Source: Oryzihumus leptocrescens (GTDB lineage Bacteria > Actinomycetota > Actinomycetes > Actinomycetales > Dermatophilaceae). Taken from it: a DNA stretch of 64,000 nucleotides. The notes under the pieces were generated by a model that was not told where the DNA came from, made no database searches, and saw nothing but the letters and a program-made list of their open reading frames with translations. The position numbers and the translations under genes were made by a program. The stretch spans positions 62,001-126,000 of the forward strand of contig NZ_VFOQ01000002.1 of NCBI RefSeq assembly GCF_006716205.1, read 5' to 3'. Positions 42,227 through 50,904 of the stretch are shown here, piece after piece; position 1 is the first letter of the stretch, and each line of letters opens with the position of its first letter.

Positions 42227-42643
42227 ATGGTCGTGCGACGACGGCACACGGTGGCGTTCGGCGGGGCGGTCGGCCTGGTCGCGGTGTGCGCGCTCGGGGG
42301 CTACCTCGGCGGCTGGGCGTGGACGGGCTTCCGGGGCAACACCCTCTGGGACTGGCTGCACCTGATGGTGCTGCCGGTCGTGCTGGCGCTGCTGCCCCTG
42401 TGGCTGCGGACCCACACCCGCCTGGAGCTGGTGTGGGTCCTGGCCCTCGGCCTGGCCGGGCTGGTGTTCGTCGTCCTCGTGCTCGGCGGCTACGTCCTCG
42501 GCTGGGCGTGGACCGGCTTCCGGGGCAACACCCTGTGGGACTGGCTCGAGCTGCTCGTCGTGCCGTTCGTGCTGCCCGTGGTGCTGCTGCAGCTCAGCCG
42601 CGAGGAGGAGCGGCTCACCGACCCCAGGTCGACGTCTCGCTGA
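42227..42643 (+). CDS. small membrane protein with duplicated GWAWTGF-NTLWDWL unit
   Basis: This 138-residue protein of unknown function has about four transmembrane helices. An identical 16-residue segment, GWAWTGFRGNTLWDWL, appears twice (about residues 29-44 and 95-110), each followed by a hydrophobic helix (HLMVLPVVLALLPLWL and ELLVVPFVLPVVLLQL) and preceded by GGY. It is an internal tandem duplication of one loop-helix unit, a motif I recall from actinobacterial hypothetical proteins. The tail is charged. It overlaps the convergent bsaP-like gene by 29 bases. Confidence 0.7.
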   Translation: MVVRRRHTVAFGGAVGLVAVCALGGYLGGWAWTGFRGNTLWDWLHLMVLPVVLALLPLWLRTHTRLELVWVLALGLAGLVFVVLVLGGYVLGWAWTGFRGNTLWDWLELLVVPFVLPVVLLQLSREEERLTDPRSTSR

Positions 42644-42821
42644 CCCCGTGCTCGACGCAGGTGGCGCTCCAGCCGCCCGGCGTGACCTGCACCTTCATCC
42701 GGCGCCGGCACGCCACGCAGTAGCGCGGCGGCTCCAGCTCCAGCGCCCGGGCGCACGCGCCGTGGTCGCCCTCGGCCGCTGCCTCACCGCAGCGGCCGCA
42801 CCAGACGGGGGCACCCGTCAT
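42615..42821 (-). CDS. bsaP: BsaP-like biotin synthase auxiliary protein
   Basis: This 68-residue protein directly follows bioB. It has MTGAPVWCGRCGEAAAEGD, then PRYCVACRRRMKVQVTP and a late Cys-x2-His (CVEHG), giving two CxxC pairs plus extra Cys/His that could hold a metal or Fe-S cluster. The sequence and position match the small actinobacterial protein described as a helper of biotin synthase (Rv1590-type, BsaP), recalled from memory. GTG 42836 is an alternative start five codons upstream. BioB consumes its auxiliary cluster as a sulfur source, so a cluster-supplying partner is plausible. Confidence 0.68.
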   Translation of the reverse strand: MTGAPVWCGRCGEAAAEGDHGACARALELEPPRYCVACRRRMKVQVTPGGWSATCVEHGVSETSTWGR

Positions 42822-42841
42822 ACCGGTCGTGGTCACGGGTG

Positions 42842-43849
42842 TCAGAGGGTCGCGTTGAGCGCCTTGATCGGCATCTTGAGGTCGTCCAGCAGCGCCAGGT
42901 CGTCCTTGGGGTCGCGGCCCAGGGTGGTCAGGTAGTTGCCGACGATGACCGCGTTGATGCCGCCGAGCAGGCCGTTCTTGGTGCCCAGGTCGCCCAGGGT
43001 CAGCTCGCGGCCGCCGGCGTAGCGCAGGATCGTGCGGGGCAGGGCCAGGCGGAACGCCGCGATGGTGCGCAGCGCGTCGTTGGCCTCCATGACCGGCAGG
43101 TCGCCGAACGGCGTGCCGGGCCGCGGGTTGAGGAAGTTCAGCGGCACCTCGTGCGGCTCGAGCTCCCCGAGCTGGGCGGCCAGCTCGGCGCGCTGCTCGA
43201 CGGTCTCGCCCATGCCGACCAGCCCGCCGCAGCACAGCTCCATGCCGGAGTCCTTGATCATCTGGCAGGTCTCCCAGCGCTCCTCCCACGTGTGGGTGGT
43301 GACGACCTGGGGGAAGTAGGACCTGCCGGCCTCGAGGTTGTGGTTGTAGCGGTGCACGCCCATGTCGCGCAGGTCGTCGACCTGCTCCTGGGTGAGCATG
43401 CCCAGGCTGGCGGCGACCTGGATGTCGACCTCGGCGTGGATCGCCTTGACGCCCTCGCGCATCTGGCTCATGAGGCGCTCGTCCGGCCCGCGCACCGCTG
43501 CGACGATGCAGAACTCGGACGCGCCGGTCTCGCGCGTCTGCTTGGCCGCCTTGACCAGCTCGGGGATGTTCAGCCACACCGAGCGCACCGGGGAGGTGAA
43601 CTGCCCGGACTGGCTGCAGAAGTGGCAGTCCTCGGGGCAGCCGCCGGTCTTGAGCGAGACGATGCCCTCGACCTCGACGTCGGGGCCGTTGTACTTCATC
43701 CGGACCTCGTGGGCGAGCGCCAGCAGCTCCTCGAGCTGCTCGTCCGGGGTGTTCAGCACGGCCAGGATCTGCTCGTAGCGCAGCGCCTCGCCCCGCTCGA
43801 GCACCTGCTCGCGCGCGACGGCCAGAATGTCAGTCTCAACGGCAGTCAT
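42842..43849 (-). CDS. bioB: biotin synthase
   Basis: This 335-residue radical-SAM enzyme inserts sulfur into dethiobiotin. The radical-SAM cluster motif is [15 protein letters not shown] (C-x3-C-x2-C near residues 67-74). The [2Fe-2S] ligands are in [15 protein letters not shown] and the conserved late Arg in LRYAGGRE. It also has [20 protein letters not shown] and [16 protein letters not shown] 43849 is set by the CACAAT element eight bases upstream; GTG 43855 is an alternative. The bsaP-like gene follows at once. Confidence 0.96.
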   Translation of the reverse strand: MTAVETDILAVAREQVLERGEALRYEQILAVLNTPDEQLEELLALAHEVRMKYNGPDVEVEGIVSLKTGGCPEDCHFCSQSGQFTSPVRSVWLNIPELVKAAKQTRETGASEFCIVAAVRGPDERLMSQMREGVKAIHAEVDIQVAASLGMLTQEQVDDLRDMGVHRYNHNLEAGRSYFPQVVTTHTWEERWETCQMIKDSGMELCCGGLVGMGETVEQRAELAAQLGELEPHEVPLNFLNPRPGTPFGDLPVMEANDALRTIAAFRLALPRTILRYAGGRELTLGDLGTKNGLLGGINAVIVGNYLTTLGRDPKDDLALLDDLKMPIKALNATL

Positions 43850-43857
43850 GGTCACCG

Positions 43858-43863
43858 ATTGTG
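43858..43863 (-). promoter_or_regulatory. shared bio promoter element, bioB copy
   Basis: On the minus strand CACAATCGGTG lies eight bases (counted from CACAAT) before ATG 43849, exactly as in bioA. CGGCATAC lies upstream again (43877-43884). Confidence 0.6.
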
Positions 43864-43941
43864 GACCACCCCCGCGGTATGCCGTGCCGCAGGTCCGCTG
43901 GATGGCCTCCCGAGGGCGGGTGGCCGGGAGGAGAGGCGCCG

Positions 43942-44874
43942 GTGACGGAGGTCGACTTCACCCACGCGGCACCGGTGCCGACGGACCTCGACGTGGCCTG
44001 GGTGCACGGGTCGCGGCGCGGCCACACGGACCCGCCCATCCAGGTGCACAAGGCCGACCCGCACACGGTGGTGCTGCGCCAGAGCAAGGACGTGGACTAC
44101 GAGGGGCCGTTCCTGTTCCTGCTGTTCGGCAACGAGCGTGCCGTGCTGTTCGACACCGGGGCCACCGCCGACCCGGCACGGTTCCCGCTGGCCGACACCA
44201 TCGAGGCGCTGGTGGTGGAGTGGCTGCGCGAGCACCCGCGCCAGGCGTACGAGCTCGTCGTCGCGCACACGCACGCGCACGGTGACCACGTCGCCGGTGA
44301 CGTCCAGTTCGCCGGGCGGACGGACGTGACCGTGGTCGGGACCGACCTGGCCGCGGTGCAGGACTTCTTCGGGTTCACCGACTGGCCGGCGCAGGTCGTG
44401 ACGCTGGACCTCGGCGGCCGGGTGCTGGAGGTGACCGGCATCCCCGGCCACCACGAGGCCTCCGTGGCGGTCCACGACCCGTGGACCGGGTGGCTGCTCA
44501 CCGGTGACACGGTCTACCCCGGCCGGCTCTACGTGGAGGACGTGCCGGCGTTCCTCGACAGCCTGGACCGGCTCGTGGCGCTCGCGAGCTCACGTCCGGT
44601 GACCGCGGTGCTGGGCTGCCACGTGGAGATGACGAGGACGCCGGGGCGGGACTACCCGCTCGGGGCCACCTGGCAGCCGGACGAGGCGCCGCTGCAGATG
44701 ACCGTCGAGCAGCTCGTGGCGGTGCGGGACGCGGCCCGGTCGGTCGCGGACAGGCCGGGGGCGCACGCGTTCGACGACGTGGTCGTCTGGAACGGGCCGT
44801 GCCGGGGAGCCGCGCTGCGGCACCGGGCCCGGCTCGCGGCATACCGGCTGCGCACCTGGCTGGCGACCGGCTGA
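43942..44874 (+). CDS. metallo-beta-lactamase-fold hydrolase
   Basis: This 310-residue protein has the MBL zinc signature [15 protein letters not shown] (H-x-H-x-D-H, about residues 110-117), the third His in [13 protein letters not shown], the Asp bridge in [11 protein letters not shown] and a final His in AVLGCHVEM. Substrates of this broad family include lactones, thioesters and glutathione conjugates; none can be assigned. GTG 43942 is chosen because of the GGGAGGAGAGG site upstream; the open frame extends to 43861 without good start signals. It is divergent from bioB. Confidence 0.88.
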   Translation: MTEVDFTHAAPVPTDLDVAWVHGSRRGHTDPPIQVHKADPHTVVLRQSKDVDYEGPFLFLLFGNERAVLFDTGATADPARFPLADTIEALVVEWLREHPRQAYELVVAHTHAHGDHVAGDVQFAGRTDVTVVGTDLAAVQDFFGFTDWPAQVVTLDLGGRVLEVTGIPGHHEASVAVHDPWTGWLLTGDTVYPGRLYVEDVPAFLDSLDRLVALASSRPVTAVLGCHVEMTRTPGRDYPLGATWQPDEAPLQMTVEQLVAVRDAARSVADRPGAHAFDDVVVWNGPCRGAALRHRARLAAYRLRTWLATG

Positions 44875-44907
44875 CCTGTGCGCACGTTGCTGACCTTTGC
44901 GCACGTT
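44870..44907 (+). repeat. tandem 19-bp direct repeat (two copies)
   Basis: GCTGACCTGTGCGCACGTT (44870-44888) is followed at once by a copy with one change (44889-44907). The first copy contains the stop codon of the preceding hydrolase gene. Its inner TGCGCA is palindromic. It may be a replication-slippage product or a protein-binding site. Confidence 0.85.
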
Positions 44908-44967
44908 GAGGTCGCCGGATCGCCCGTCACGGGGCCTGGCAGCGACCCCTTCTTGCGCAAGGGCGGG

Positions 44968-45201
44968 TCATTCCGGCTCGGCGGTGGCCCCCGCGTAGAA
45001 GTCCTCGTCGTCCGGCAGGCTCTGGCTCTGCTCGATCACGTCGGCCTCGTTGGCCTCGTCCGTCGGCAGGGCGGTCAGCGGACGGTCCGTGTCCGCCTCG
45101 GCCTCCTCGTCCTCGGACTCCGGGGCCCAGGGCTCCTGCTGCTCGGCGGCGTCGGGCTCGGGGACCTGCTGCTCGACGTTGTCCTCGGGAGACGGGCTCA
45201 C
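44968..45201 (-). CDS. small acidic conserved hypothetical protein
   Basis: This 77-residue, strongly acidic (Glu/Asp-rich), probably disordered protein contains LPTDEANEADVIEQSQSL near the C-terminus, a motif I recall from short actinobacterial proteins of unknown function. GTG 45201 has an AAGGAG site at good spacing. It lies between the hydrolase and the M56 peptidase gene and is not obviously part of the cyd operon, since 85 bases separate them. Confidence 0.65.
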   Translation of the reverse strand: MSPSPEDNVEQQVPEPDAAEQQEPWAPESEDEEAEADTDRPLTALPTDEANEADVIEQSQSLPDDEDFYAGATAEPE

Positions 45202-45286
45202 GGTGACTCCTTCCGCGGGGTCGGTGTCCGACCCATCGTGCGCCTCCAGTCCTGCGCGCGCCACCCGCCCTACGTCCCGTCGGGGG

Positions 45287-46165
45287 TCAGGTGAAGGCCA
45301 GGGCGACGAGGGCCACCGGCACCGCGATGACGGCCGCGGCGAAGGCGTACATCAGCGCCGACAGCCCCCGGGCGGGCCGCTGCGCAGCGGCCAGCAGCTC
45401 CATCCGGGCCAGCGCCGTCCCGCCGCCCGCGGCCATCGCGGCCTCGGGGTGGCGGCCCTGCGCGAGCGTGACGAGGGCGCGCGCCACCGGGGTGACGCCG
45501 GCGACGCGCACGGCCGCCCGGTCGGCGAGCACCTCCACGAGCAGCCGCACCTCGGTCAGCGCGGCCTCGCAGCGCAGCCACGGCGGGACCGCGCGGTGCA
45601 GCACCGCGAAGAACTCCAGCACCAGGTCGTGCCGGGCGCGCAGGTGGGCCCGCTCGTGGGCGAGGACGGCCGCCAGCTGGTCCGGGGGCAGTGACTCCAG
45701 CGCCCCCCGGGTGAGCACGACCCGGTGCCGCAGGCCGGGCAGGCAGTAGGCCGTCGGCGTCGGGTGCGCCAGCACCCTCACCGTGCCGTCGCGGTCCGTG
45801 ACCCGGCCGGCGCCGGCGTCGCCGGGCAGCCCGAGCAGGTCGACCAGCTCCCGGTGCTCGCGCCGCACGGCCCGCAGCCGGGTGCCGACCCGGTGCCCGG
45901 ACCACAGCAGCCGCAGCAGCATCGCGGCGGAGAGCGCCAGGGCGAGCCCGCCGACGACGGAGTGGCCGGAGCCGGGGCCGGCGGTGGCGGGCAGGACGGC
46001 GGGCCCGGCGGCCAGCGCGGCCAGGACGGCGGCGAGGGAGACGCACTGCCAGACCACCAGCGCCGGGCGGGGCGAGCGGCGGAAGCCGGTGCGCCGGGCC
46101 ATGACCCGGGGCGCCGCGCCGGCGAGCACCAGGGCGACCAGCACGAGGGCCGCGACGACCAGCAC
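45287..46165 (-). CDS. M56-family membrane metallopeptidase (BlaR1/MecR1-like sensor)
   Basis: This 292-residue membrane protein has transmembrane helices near residues 1-20, 40-60, 65-85 and at the C-terminus, and the gluzincin motif in LAAVLAHERAHLRARHD (HExxH, here HERAH). It lacks the penicillin-binding sensor domain of BlaR1. Members cleave, or trigger cleavage of, their partner BlaI-type repressor. GTG 46165 starts two bases after the blaI stop. Here the pair is attached to cydABDC, so it may sense a respiratory or envelope state rather than a beta-lactam (inference). Confidence 0.88.
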   Translation of the reverse strand: MLVVAALVLVALVLAGAAPRVMARRTGFRRSPRPALVVWQCVSLAAVLAALAAGPAVLPATAGPGSGHSVVGGLALALSAAMLLRLLWSGHRVGTRLRAVRREHRELVDLLGLPGDAGAGRVTDRDGTVRVLAHPTPTAYCLPGLRHRVVLTRGALESLPPDQLAAVLAHERAHLRARHDLVLEFFAVLHRAVPPWLRCEAALTEVRLLVEVLADRAAVRVAGVTPVARALVTLAQGRHPEAAMAAGGGTALARMELLAAAQRPARGLSALMYAFAAAVIAVPVALVALAFT

Positions 46166-46167
46166 GG

Positions 46168-46578
46168 TCAGGCGGGGGGTGCGTCGCGGCGGGCCTCGAG
46201 CGCGGCGAGGGCGGCTCGCAGGTCGGCGATCTCGTCGGCGGAGGCCTCGTCGAGGAAGTGCACCATCGCGGCGCGGCGGTCGTCGGCGCCCAGGCCACCC
46301 AGCGCGTCTCGCAGCGTGCGGGCCGTCAGCTGCTCGCGGGAGCCGAGCGGGGCGTAGCGCCATGCCCGGCCGTCGCGCTCGCGCTCGACCACGCCCTTGC
46401 GGGTGAGCCGGTCCAGCACGGTCATCAGGGTCGTGTAGGCCAGGTCCCGCTCGGCGCCGACCACGTCGTGGACCTCGCGCACCGTCGCGGGCCCGTCGCC
46501 GTTCCCGGTCCGGGTCCACAGGTGCTCCATGACGGCCCGCTCGAGCTCGCCGAGCCGCGGGGTGGGGTCAGTGGCCAT
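46168..46578 (-). CDS. blaI: BlaI/MecI/CopY-family repressor
   Basis: This 136-residue winged-helix repressor reads PRLGELERAVMEHLWTRTG, then VREVHDVVGAERDLAYTTLMTVLDRLTRKGVVERERDGRAWRYAP, the DNA-binding domain of the penicillinase-repressor family, plus a C-terminal dimerisation helix region. ATG 46578 lies two bases after the cydC stop, so it is the fifth gene of the cyd operon. The tandem TACTAC-N5-GTAGTA palindromes upstream of cydA are good candidates for its operator, which would make the operon self-regulating. Confidence 0.92.
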   Translation of the reverse strand: MATDPTPRLGELERAVMEHLWTRTGNGDGPATVREVHDVVGAERDLAYTTLMTVLDRLTRKGVVERERDGRAWRYAPLGSREQLTARTLRDALGGLGADDRRAAMVHFLDEASADEIADLRAALAALEARRDAPPA

Positions 46579-46580
46579 GC

Positions 46581-48206
46581 TCAGGAACCTACCTCCGCCC
46601 GGTGGGTGGTCCCGCCCAGGTCGACCACCCGGTCGAAGCCCTCCAGGCTGTCCAGGCGGTGGCTGACCATGACCACGGTCCGCCCGCGGGAGGCGTCGAG
46701 CAGGTCTGAGACCACGGCCTCGGCGGTCGGGTGGTCCAGGTGGGCGACCGGCTCGTCCAGCAGCAGCACCGGCCGGCCGGAGAGCAGGGCCCGCGCGATG
46801 CCGAGGCGGGCGCGCTCGCCGCCGGAGACGCCACGCCCGCCGGCGCCGAGCACGGTGTCGAGGCCTTCCGGCAGGCCGGCGAGCCAGTGCCCCAGCCCGG
46901 CGTCGAGCAGGGCCACGCCGATCTCGTCGTCACCGCAGCCGGGGCGGGCCAGGCGCAGGTTCTCCCGCAGGCTGCTGGCGAAGACGTGCGGGGTGTCGTC
47001 GACCACGGCGAACAGGGCGCGGGTCTGCTCCAGGTCCAGGCCGCGTACGTCGTCCCCGTCCAGCTCGTAGCGGCCGGAGCGGGGGTCGAGCGCCCGCGCG
47101 AGCACCGCCAGCAGCGTGGACTTGCCGGACCCGTTGGGGCCGACGACGGCGACGTGCTCCCCGGGCTCGAGGTCGAGGTCGAGGGGGCCGAGCTGCGCGC
47201 GGTCCCCGGCCCAGGCCGCGGTCACCCGGCGCAGCCGCAGGCCCGGCACCGCGCCGTCGGCGGTGGGCACCGGCCAGTCGCCGCTGTCCCGCACCGCCGG
47301 CTCCTGCTCGAGCAGGGCCTGGAGCCGCTCGGCGGCGGCCAGGGACCGGGCGCGGGCGCTCATGGCGTCGGGCAGCACCGCGAGGGCGTCGCCGACCGCG
47401 AGGGGGGTCAGCACCAACAGCGCCGCGACCGGCCCGGCCAGGTCCGCGCGGGCGGCGAGCACGGCGGAGGCGACGGTGGCGCCGGCGGTGAGCAGCAGCA
47501 GGCTCCCGACCCCGACCGAGCGCACCCGGCCCTGCCGGGTGGTGGCCCGGACCAGATCCTCGTGGGCCGCAGCCAGCCACCGGCTCGCCTGCTCGGTGCC
47601 GCCCACCGCCTGGAGCTCCAGGGCGTTGCCGGAGACGAGGGCGGAGACCCGGGCGACCTCGGCGCGGGCCCGCAGCGACACGGCATACGTGCTGCGCTCG
47701 GCGCGCCACAGGCCGCCGGCGAGCAGCCCGGCCAGCCCCACCTGGGTGGCCACGACGGCCCCGGCGTCGGGCAGCACGAGCACGGTGAGGGCCGCGGCGA
47801 CGCTCGCGGCGAGCAGGGCCGAGAGCACCGGCACGGTGACCCGGACCTGGGCGTCGACCTCGTCGTCGAGGTCGCGCACGGCCCCGGTCAGCACCTCGGA
47901 GCGGCCGCGTCGGCCGAGCCGGGCGGGGGTCAGCGGGACCAGGCGGCGGTAGGTGCGGGTCCGGCGTTCGGCGAGGTCGCCGAGGGCGGCGTCGTGGGAG
48001 CGCAGCCGCTCCAGGTAGCGGAAGGCGGGGCGGGCGATGCCGAAGGCGCGGACCGCGACGATCGCCGTGAGCAGGGTGAGGATGACCGGGCGGGCGCTGG
48101 CCGAGACGATGAGCCACCCCGAGGTGGCGGTCAGGGCGATCCCGGACGCGGTCGCGGCCGCGCCGATGAGCCCGGCGCGCAGGATCGGGGGCGTGGACCG
48201 GGTCAT
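46581..48206 (-). CDS. cydC: ABC exporter subunit CydC (cytochrome bd assembly)
   Basis: This 541-residue half-transporter pairs with CydD to move heme and/or thiols across the membrane, a step needed to assemble cytochrome bd. Six transmembrane helices occupy residues 1-300. The ATPase domain has Walker A VVGPNGSGKSTLLAV, signature VSGGERARLGIARALL, Walker B PVLLLDEPVAHLDHPTAEA and the switch His in VMVSHRLDSLEG. ATG 48206 overlaps the cydD stop (ATGA). blaI follows two bases after its stop. Confidence 0.93.
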   Translation of the reverse strand: MTRSTPPILRAGLIGAAATASGIALTATSGWLIVSASARPVILTLLTAIVAVRAFGIARPAFRYLERLRSHDAALGDLAERRTRTYRRLVPLTPARLGRRGRSEVLTGAVRDLDDEVDAQVRVTVPVLSALLAASVAAALTVLVLPDAGAVVATQVGLAGLLAGGLWRAERSTYAVSLRARAEVARVSALVSGNALELQAVGGTEQASRWLAAAHEDLVRATTRQGRVRSVGVGSLLLLTAGATVASAVLAARADLAGPVAALLVLTPLAVGDALAVLPDAMSARARSLAAAERLQALLEQEPAVRDSGDWPVPTADGAVPGLRLRRVTAAWAGDRAQLGPLDLDLEPGEHVAVVGPNGSGKSTLLAVLARALDPRSGRYELDGDDVRGLDLEQTRALFAVVDDTPHVFASSLRENLRLARPGCGDDEIGVALLDAGLGHWLAGLPEGLDTVLGAGGRGVSGGERARLGIARALLSGRPVLLLDEPVAHLDHPTAEAVVSDLLDASRGRTVVMVSHRLDSLEGFDRVVDLGGTTHRAEVGS

Positions 48207-49786
48207 CGCGTCACGGTCCTCGGGGCCGGCGTCAGGGCGACGTGCGCGTCGGCGTGCTCGAGCAGCTCGGGCCGGTGGGTCACGGCCACCACGACGCGCT
48301 CCTCGGCCAGGTCGCGGATCGCCTGGTGCGCGGTGGTCGCAGCGTCCTGGTCCAGGTGGGCTGTGGGCTCGTCGAGCAGCACCAGAGGGGCGCTGCTCAG
48401 GAGCACGCGGGCCAGGCCGAGCCGGGCGCGCTGCCCCGCGGACAGGCCGAACCCGTCGTCGCCGATGCGGGTGCCGAGGCCGTCGGGCAGGCCGGCGACG
48501 AGGCCGTCGAGGCCGACCTCGCGCAGCGCCTCCCACAGCTGCTGGTCGCCGGTGCCGTAGCGGGCGCCGAGCAGCAGGTTGTCCCGGATCGTGCCGGCCG
48601 ACAGGAACGGCTGCTGGGTGAGCAGGTGCGCCCGGGGCGCCTCGACGTGGCCGGCGGTGGGGGTCCGCAGCCCGGCCAGCAGCTCCAGCAGGGTCGACTT
48701 GCCGCAGCCGGACGGCCCGGTCACCACGGTCAGCCCGGGCCGGGCGTCGAGGTCCACCGCGGTGAGGGTGTCGCTGCTCGCGCCGGGGTGGCGGTAGGCC
48801 AGGCCGGTGGCCCGGGCCTGCGGTGCGGCGCCCTGGGACGGAGCCTGCGACGGCCGCTCCAGCTCGCTGAACGCCTCCTCCAGTGCGGCGGCGCCGTCGG
48901 CGGCGGAGTGGAACTCGGCGCCGACGCGGCGGATCGGCCAGTACGCCTCGGGCGCCAGCAGGATCGCGGTCAGCGCCGGCCCGAGCGGCATGTCGCCACC
49001 CGCCAGGCGCAGGCCCACTGTCACCGCGACCAGGGCCACGGAGATGGTCGCCAGCAGCTCCAGCGCGGCGGAGCTGAGGAAGGCCAGGCGCAGGGTCTGC
49101 ATCGTGGCCCGGCGGTGCCGCTGGCTGACCGTCTCGATCGAGTTGGCTTGGGTGCGGCCGCGGCCGTAGGCGACGAGGGTCGGCAGCCCGCGGACCACGT
49201 CGAGGAAGTGACCGGACAGGGTGGCCAGCGCCCGCCACCGGGCGGCGGTGGCATCTGCCGTGGTGCGTCCGATCAGCGCCGCGAACAGCGGCAGCAGGGG
49301 GACGGTCAGCAGCACGACGAGCGCGCTGGGCCAGTCGACGAAGGCCAGGGTGAGGATGGCCATGGCCGGCACGACGGCGGCGTGGACCAGGGAGGGCAGG
49401 AAGCGCGCCACATAGGGCTCGACGGAGGTGGCGCCGTCGGTGGCCAGGGTCAGCGCCCGGGAGCTCTCGGGCCGCTCCTCGGCCGGGCGTCCCAGCCAGG
49501 TGGCCAGCAGGCGCTCGCGCAGGGCGGTCGAGACCCGCGAGCCGGCCCGGGTGGCGGTGGCCTCGATCCCGGCGGCGAGCAGGCCGCGCACCGTGAACAG
49601 CGTCGCGACCGCCAGGGCCGGTCCGGTCAGCGACCGCCCGTCCACCACGGCGACCACGAGCGCGGACACCGCGAACGCCGTCGCCACGGTCGCCGCGCCC
49701 TGGACCACGCCGAGGCCGCCGAGCGCCGCCACGGCACGGCGGGCGCTCGGCAGCAGGCGCAGCAGGCGCGGGTCGAACGGGCGCAT
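48203..49786 (-). CDS. cydD: ABC exporter subunit CydD (cytochrome bd assembly)
   Basis: This 527-residue half-transporter is the partner of CydC. The membrane domain ends near residue 330 (LLAPEAYWPIRRVGAEFHSAADG, a CydD hallmark). The ATPase has Walker A VTGPSGCGKSTLLELL, signature LSAGQRARLGLARVLL, Walker B PLVLLDEPTAHLDQDA and His in VAVTHRPELLEH. Its start shares one base with the cydB stop (TGATG). In some actinobacteria cydC and cydD are fused; here they are separate genes. Confidence 0.94.
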   Translation of the reverse strand: MRPFDPRLLRLLPSARRAVAALGGLGVVQGAATVATAFAVSALVVAVVDGRSLTGPALAVATLFTVRGLLAAGIEATATRAGSRVSTALRERLLATWLGRPAEERPESSRALTLATDGATSVEPYVARFLPSLVHAAVVPAMAILTLAFVDWPSALVVLLTVPLLPLFAALIGRTTADATAARWRALATLSGHFLDVVRGLPTLVAYGRGRTQANSIETVSQRHRRATMQTLRLAFLSSAALELLATISVALVAVTVGLRLAGGDMPLGPALTAILLAPEAYWPIRRVGAEFHSAADGAAALEEAFSELERPSQAPSQGAAPQARATGLAYRHPGASSDTLTAVDLDARPGLTVVTGPSGCGKSTLLELLAGLRTPTAGHVEAPRAHLLTQQPFLSAGTIRDNLLLGARYGTGDQQLWEALREVGLDGLVAGLPDGLGTRIGDDGFGLSAGQRARLGLARVLLSSAPLVLLDEPTAHLDQDAATTAHQAIRDLAEERVVVAVTHRPELLEHADAHVALTPAPRTVTR

Positions 49787-50874
49787 CAGCGACTCGGTGC
49801 CGGCGCGGTCGGCGGGACCGGGCTGCTGCCGGGGGCGTGCGGGGCCGACGGCGCCGGGGCGGTACCGCTGGCCGCGGGGATGTGCCGGGTGCCGATCCGC
49901 CGGCGGAAGACCCAGTAGGTCCACGCCTGGTAGGCCAGCACCAGCGGGGTGAAGACCGCGGCGACGATCGTCATGATCTTCAACGTGTATGCCGTGCTGG
50001 ACGCGTTGGTCACGGTCAGCGAGAACGCGGGGTTGGTCGAGCTGGGCATGACGTCGGGGTAGAGCGCGAGGAACAGCGAGGCCACTGCCGCGCCGATCGC
50101 GACGAACGTGCCGACGAACGCCCAGCCCTCGCGGTCGCGCCAGGAGGCGAACAGGCCGGCCAGCAGCGCCACCGCGGCGGCTCCGGCGGCGACCCACGAG
50201 GCAGCCGAACCGGTCTGCGCGTTGAGGGTCACCAGCAGCGCCACGGCCAGCGCGGCGGCCACCAGGCCCACCCGCACCGACAGCTCCCGCGCCTGGCGCC
50301 GGATGTCCCCCTCGGTCTTGAGCGCCACGAAGATCGCGCCGTGGGTGAGGAACAGCGCCACCGTGGTCAGCCCGCCGAGCAGCCCGACCGGGTTGAGCAG
50401 GGTGAACAGGTTGCCGGTGTACTCCTTGGCCGCGTTGATCGGCACGCCCCGCACGATGTTGGTCAGCGCGACGCCCCACAGCAGGGCGGGGACCACCGAG
50501 CCGACGACGATGGCGACGTCCCACCGCCGGCGCCAGGCCGGGTCGTCGACCTTGCCGCGGTAGTCGAAGCCGAGCGCACGCACGATCAGCGCGACGAGGA
50601 TGAGCAGCAGCGGGAGGTAGAACCCGCTGAACAACGTGGCGTACCAGATGGGGAACGCCGCGAAGGTCGCCCCTCCCGCGGTCAGCAGCCACACCTCGTT
50701 GCCGTCCCAGACGGGGCCGATCGTGTTGAGCAGCACGCGCTTGCGGGTCTCGCCGTCCTCGCCGCGGCCCAGCACCGGCATGAGCATGCCGACGCCGAAG
50801 TCGAAGCCCTCGAGGACGAAGTAGCCGGTCCACAGCACCCCGATGAGGATGAACCAGACGGTGGTGAGCTCCAT
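49786..50874 (-). CDS. cydB: cytochrome bd quinol oxidase subunit II
   Basis: This 362-residue membrane subunit lacks heme ligands but is needed to hold the hemes in CydA. It begins MELTTVWFILIGVLWTGYF, then LEGFDFGVGMLMPVL and TIGPVWDGNEVWLLTAGGA, all family signatures, with about nine helices. A Pro/Ala-rich C-tail of about 25 residues ends the protein. An AGGAAAGAGA stretch serves as ribosome-binding site. It lies 30 bases after cydA. Confidence 0.95.
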   Translation of the reverse strand: MELTTVWFILIGVLWTGYFVLEGFDFGVGMLMPVLGRGEDGETRKRVLLNTIGPVWDGNEVWLLTAGGATFAAFPIWYATLFSGFYLPLLLILVALIVRALGFDYRGKVDDPAWRRRWDVAIVVGSVVPALLWGVALTNIVRGVPINAAKEYTGNLFTLLNPVGLLGGLTTVALFLTHGAIFVALKTEGDIRRQARELSVRVGLVAAALAVALLVTLNAQTGSAASWVAAGAAAVALLAGLFASWRDREGWAFVGTFVAIGAAVASLFLALYPDVMPSSTNPAFSLTVTNASSTAYTLKIMTIVAAVFTPLVLAYQAWTYWVFRRRIGTRHIPAASGTAPAPSAPHAPGSSPVPPTAPAPSR

Positions 50875-50904
50875 GGTCTCTTTCCTGCTCTCTCGTGCGG
50901 TGGC

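Noticed and set aside
46581-49238. An 885-codon minus-strand frame joining cydD and cydC
   Set aside because: The two real genes lie in different frames with their own start and stop signals (ATGA at 48203-48206). The upstream part of the frame is out-of-frame cydD, so this is not a natural CydDC fusion.
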